Assembly: GCA_937902995.1 (NCBI GenBank)
Contig: CALEKY010000103.1
Coordinates: 1-32,579 of the forward strand
Direction: 5' to 3'
DNA length: 32,579 nt
From: an uncultured Sinobacteraceae bacterium
GTDB lineage: Bacteria > Pseudomonadota > Gammaproteobacteria > Steroidobacterales > Steroidobacteraceae
Shown here: positions 30,290 through 32,579 of the stretch, piece after piece
Numbering within the stretch: position 1 is the first letter of the stretch
Layout: the number at the start of each line of letters is the position of its first letter
Made by a program: the position numbers and the translations under genes
Notes under the pieces: model-generated
What the model was told of the DNA's origin: nothing
Databases searched by the model: none
What the model saw: only the letters and a program-made list of their open reading frames with translations

Positions 30290-32446
30290 ATGGACGTCTC
30301 TCCACTCCTTGCCGATTTGAACGAAGCGCAGCGCGCTGCCGTCGCTGCACCGCTTGCGCCGACGCTCGTGCTTGCAGGTGCAGGCAGCGGCAAGACGCGC
30401 GTTTTGACGCATCGAGTCGCCTGGCTCGTGCAAGTCGAGAACGTTTCTCCTTACGGCATTCTCGCCGTGACGTTCACGAACAAGGCTGCGGGCGAAATGC
30501 GCAGTCGTATCGAGAACATGCTGCAAGTGCCGAGCGCGCCGCTTTGGATCGGCACGTTCCACGGTATTGCGCACCGGCTGCTCCGCATGCATTGGCGCGA
30601 GGCCAAGCTGCCGCAATCGTTTCAAATCCTCGACGCCGAGGATCAACTGCGTCTCATCCGCAGGCTCCTCAAGAGCATGAACCTCGACGAGTCGCGCTGG
30701 GTGCCGAAGGAGATCATGTGGTTCATCAATGCCCGCAAGGACGAAGGGCAGCGGCCGCGCGACATCAAGGAGAGCGGCGATCCGACGCAGCGGCAATTCA
30801 TTCGCATCTACGAGCAGTATCAGGAACACTGCGATCGTACGGGCGTCGTCGACTTCGCGGAGCTCCTGTTGCGCGCCTACGAGCTTTGGCGCGACAACCC
30901 GGATGTGCTCGCTCACTATCGCAACCGCTTCCGCCACGTGCTCGTGGACGAATTCCAGGACACGAACACGATTCAATACATCTGGCTGAAGCTGCTGGCC
31001 GGCAAGGACGGTTTGCCGTTTGCGGTCGGCGACGACGATCAGTCGATCTATCGCTGGCGCGGCGCGCGCGTCGAGAACCTGCAGCAATACCGCCGCGATT
31101 TCCCGAATTGTCAGTTGTTCCGTCTCGAACAGAACTATCGCTCGACAGGCAACATTCTCGCGGCCGCCAATGCGCTGATCTCGAACAATACCGGCCGCTT
31201 GGGCAAGAACCTCTGGACGAGCGGCGAGCAAGGCGATCCGGTGCGCGTGTACGCAGCCTTCAACGAGCGCGATGAAGCGGATTTCGTCGTCAATCGCATC
31301 CGCGACTGGGTCGCCAAGGGCGGACGGCGTTCGGATGTGGCGATTCTGTATCGTTCGAACGCTCAGTCGCGCGCCTTCGAAGAAGCATTGCTTGCAGCAC
31401 GCGTGCCGTACCGCGTTTACGGCGGTCTGCGATTCTTCGAGCGTGCGGAAATCAAAGATGCGCTCGCGTATCTGCGCCTGATTTTCAATCGCGCCGACGA
31501 CGCTTCGTTCGAGCGCATCGTGAACCTGCCCGCGCGCGGCATCGGCACGAAAACGCTGGATACGGTTCGTGAATACGCGCGCGCGAACGCCTGTCCGCTG
31601 TGGCAGGCCGCCGGCGCTTGCATCTCCGAGCTCAATCCGCGCGCCGGGCAAGCCTTGCACGCATTCCTGGTGCTGATCGAGCAGCTCGAGCAGCAGACCA
31701 AGCACTTACCGCTTCACGAACAGGTCGATCACGTCATTCACGCAAGCGGCTTGGTCGCCTACTACCAGCAAGACAAGGCGGATCGCGGCGAAGCGAAGCT
31801 CGACAACTTGAACGAGCTCGTGAGCGCCGCGCGCGGCTTCGAGCCGGAGGAAGGCTCGGGCCTGACGCCGCTCGCGAGCTTCCTCGCGCATGCCGTGCTC
31901 GAATCCGGCGAAGAACAAGCAGATATGGGCGAGGACAGCGTGCAGATGATGACGCTGCATTCGGCGAAAGGGCTCGAATTTCCGGTGGTGTTCCTCGCGG
32001 GCATGGAAGACGGCTTGTTCCCGCATCAGCGCTCGATTCAGGATCTGGCGGGGCTCGAAGAAGAGCGGCGGCTTTGCTACGTCGGCGCCACGCGCGCGAT
32101 GAAACAGCTCTATCTCACCTATGCCGAACAGCGGCGCCTGCACGGCGTCGACACGTATGGCACACCCTCGCGTTTCATCAAGGAGATTCCGCCGGCGCTG
32201 CTCGAGGAAGTGCGTCCACGCATTCACGTCTCGCGTCCGGTCTACATGAGCCGCAAGACGTACATTGAAGAAGAAGCGCCCGCATTCGGCATCCGACTCG
32301 GTCAGCGCGTGCGTCACGGCAAGTTCGGCGAAGGCGTGATCCTCGACCTCGAAGGCCAAGGCGCACACGCACGCGTGCAAGTGAACTTCGAACAACAAGG
32401 CACGAAATGGCTGGTGCTCGCATACGCGAATTTGGAGCCGGTGTGA
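30290..32446 (+). CDS. uvrD: DNA helicase II
   Basis: 3'-5' SF1 helicase for nucleotide excision and mismatch repair. It is 718 aa; E. coli UvrD is 720. MDVSPLLADLNEAQRAAVAAP matches the E. coli start closely. Walker A is AGAGSGKTRVL (29-39), Walker B is LVDEFQDTN, then GDDDQSIYRWRGA, LEQNYRST, and TLHSAKGLEFPVVFLAGMED. The C-terminal Tudor-like domain with RVRHGKFGEGVILDLEGQG is intact and favours UvrD over Rep. ATG 30290 has only a weak ribosome binding site. A heptamer array begins 11 bp after its stop. Confidence 0.98.
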   Translation: MDVSPLLADLNEAQRAAVAAPLAPTLVLAGAGSGKTRVLTHRVAWLVQVENVSPYGILAVTFTNKAAGEMRSRIENMLQVPSAPLWIGTFHGIAHRLLRMHWREAKLPQSFQILDAEDQLRLIRRLLKSMNLDESRWVPKEIMWFINARKDEGQRPRDIKESGDPTQRQFIRIYEQYQEHCDRTGVVDFAELLLRAYELWRDNPDVLAHYRNRFRHVLVDEFQDTNTIQYIWLKLLAGKDGLPFAVGDDDQSIYRWRGARVENLQQYRRDFPNCQLFRLEQNYRSTGNILAAANALISNNTGRLGKNLWTSGEQGDPVRVYAAFNERDEADFVVNRIRDWVAKGGRRSDVAILYRSNAQSRAFEEALLAARVPYRVYGGLRFFERAEIKDALAYLRLIFNRADDASFERIVNLPARGIGTKTLDTVREYARANACPLWQAAGACISELNPRAGQALHAFLVLIEQLEQQTKHLPLHEQVDHVIHASGLVAYYQQDKADRGEAKLDNLNELVSAARGFEPEEGSGLTPLASFLAHAVLESGEEQADMGEDSVQMMTLHSAKGLEFPVVFLAGMEDGLFPHQRSIQDLAGLEEERRLCYVGATRAMKQLYLTYAEQRRLHGVDTYGTPSRFIKEIPPALLEEVRPRIHVSRPVYMSRKTYIEEEAPAFGIRLGQRVRHGKFGEGVILDLEGQGAHARVQVNFEQQGTKWLVLAYANLEPV

Positions 32447-32456
32447 TTGAAGGCGT

Positions 32457-32491
32457 GGGACTCGGGGCTCGGGGCGTGGGGCGTGAGGCTT
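32457..32491 (+). repeat. GGGGCTC-type heptamer array after uvrD
   Basis: Five exact 7-bp units: GGGACTC, GGGGCTC, GGGGCGT twice and GAGGCTT. It is the same family as 3439-3465, 29 kb away. The last 88 bp of the window show nothing else. Confidence 0.85.
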
Positions 32492-32579
32492 GGAACCCAG
32501 GCCAAACACGCCAGGCACATTGCGCGCACCTGAATCAGGACGATCAAGTGAGGAACTTCGCGCCGAGCGACGCAGCTTC

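Overview
The window is a stretch of GC-rich (roughly 60% by eye) bacterial chromosome, almost certainly from a gammaproteobacterium. The evidence is the order rsmG-parA-parB next to atpI-atpB-atpE-atpF-atpH-atpA, the order rpoZ-spoT-ridA-recG, comF next to bioB/bioC, an aa3-type cytochrome oxidase cluster flanked by ctaG, surf1, ctaA and ctaB, and proteins that read like the Pseudomonas/Xanthomonas versions. No rRNA, tRNA, transposase, prophage or CRISPR array was seen. I cannot name the genus.

Layout. Positions 1-8000 are on the minus strand: the start of atpA (cut by the window edge), atpH, atpF, atpE, atpB and atpI behind a good sigma70 promoter, then parB, parA, rsmG, an AcuI/YhdH-type quinone oxidoreductase and a diheme cytochrome c4. 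Positions 8.2-16.1 kb are on the plus strand: rpoZ, spoT (bifunctional ppGpp synthetase/hydrolase), ridA, recG, ubiA, and one unfamiliar 340-codon gene (15106-16128) that I treat as the only accessory gene. comF is on the minus strand and diverges from bioB; bioC follows bioB, with bioF and bioH missing from their usual place.

Positions 19.3-28.0 kb hold the terminal oxidase region: DUF2244 protein, coxB, coxA, a 42-residue membrane protein, ctaG (Cu-B insertion), coxC, a DUF2909 twin-TM protein on the minus strand, surf1, a thioredoxin/Sco-like membrane protein, ctaA (heme A synthase) and ctaB (heme O synthase). These genes encode subunits I, II and III, copper delivery, heme A synthesis and assembly. 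Cytochrome c4 at 7308-7931 is a plausible electron donor. A protein with two VanZ-type halves, a lipoprotein and uvrD close the window.

The most unusual feature is in the gaps between genes. At fifteen or more places the intergenic DNA consists of short degenerate tandem repeats with an exact 7-bp period (8 bp at one site). The units belong to about six unrelated families (CCTGTAG, TTGTCAA, CAGCCTT, TATTCCC/GGGAAAA, GGGGCTC, TGAGTGG). Several gaps have the same family at both ends in inverted orientation. The repeats run right into coding sequence: stop codons of ubiA, bioB and the 340-codon gene lie inside repeat units, the bioC GTG start lies inside a unit, and ridA and ubiA start directly after an array with no Shine-Dalgarno sequence. 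This resembles the heptanucleotide STRR repeats known from cyanobacteria, but in a gammaproteobacterium and with several unit sequences.
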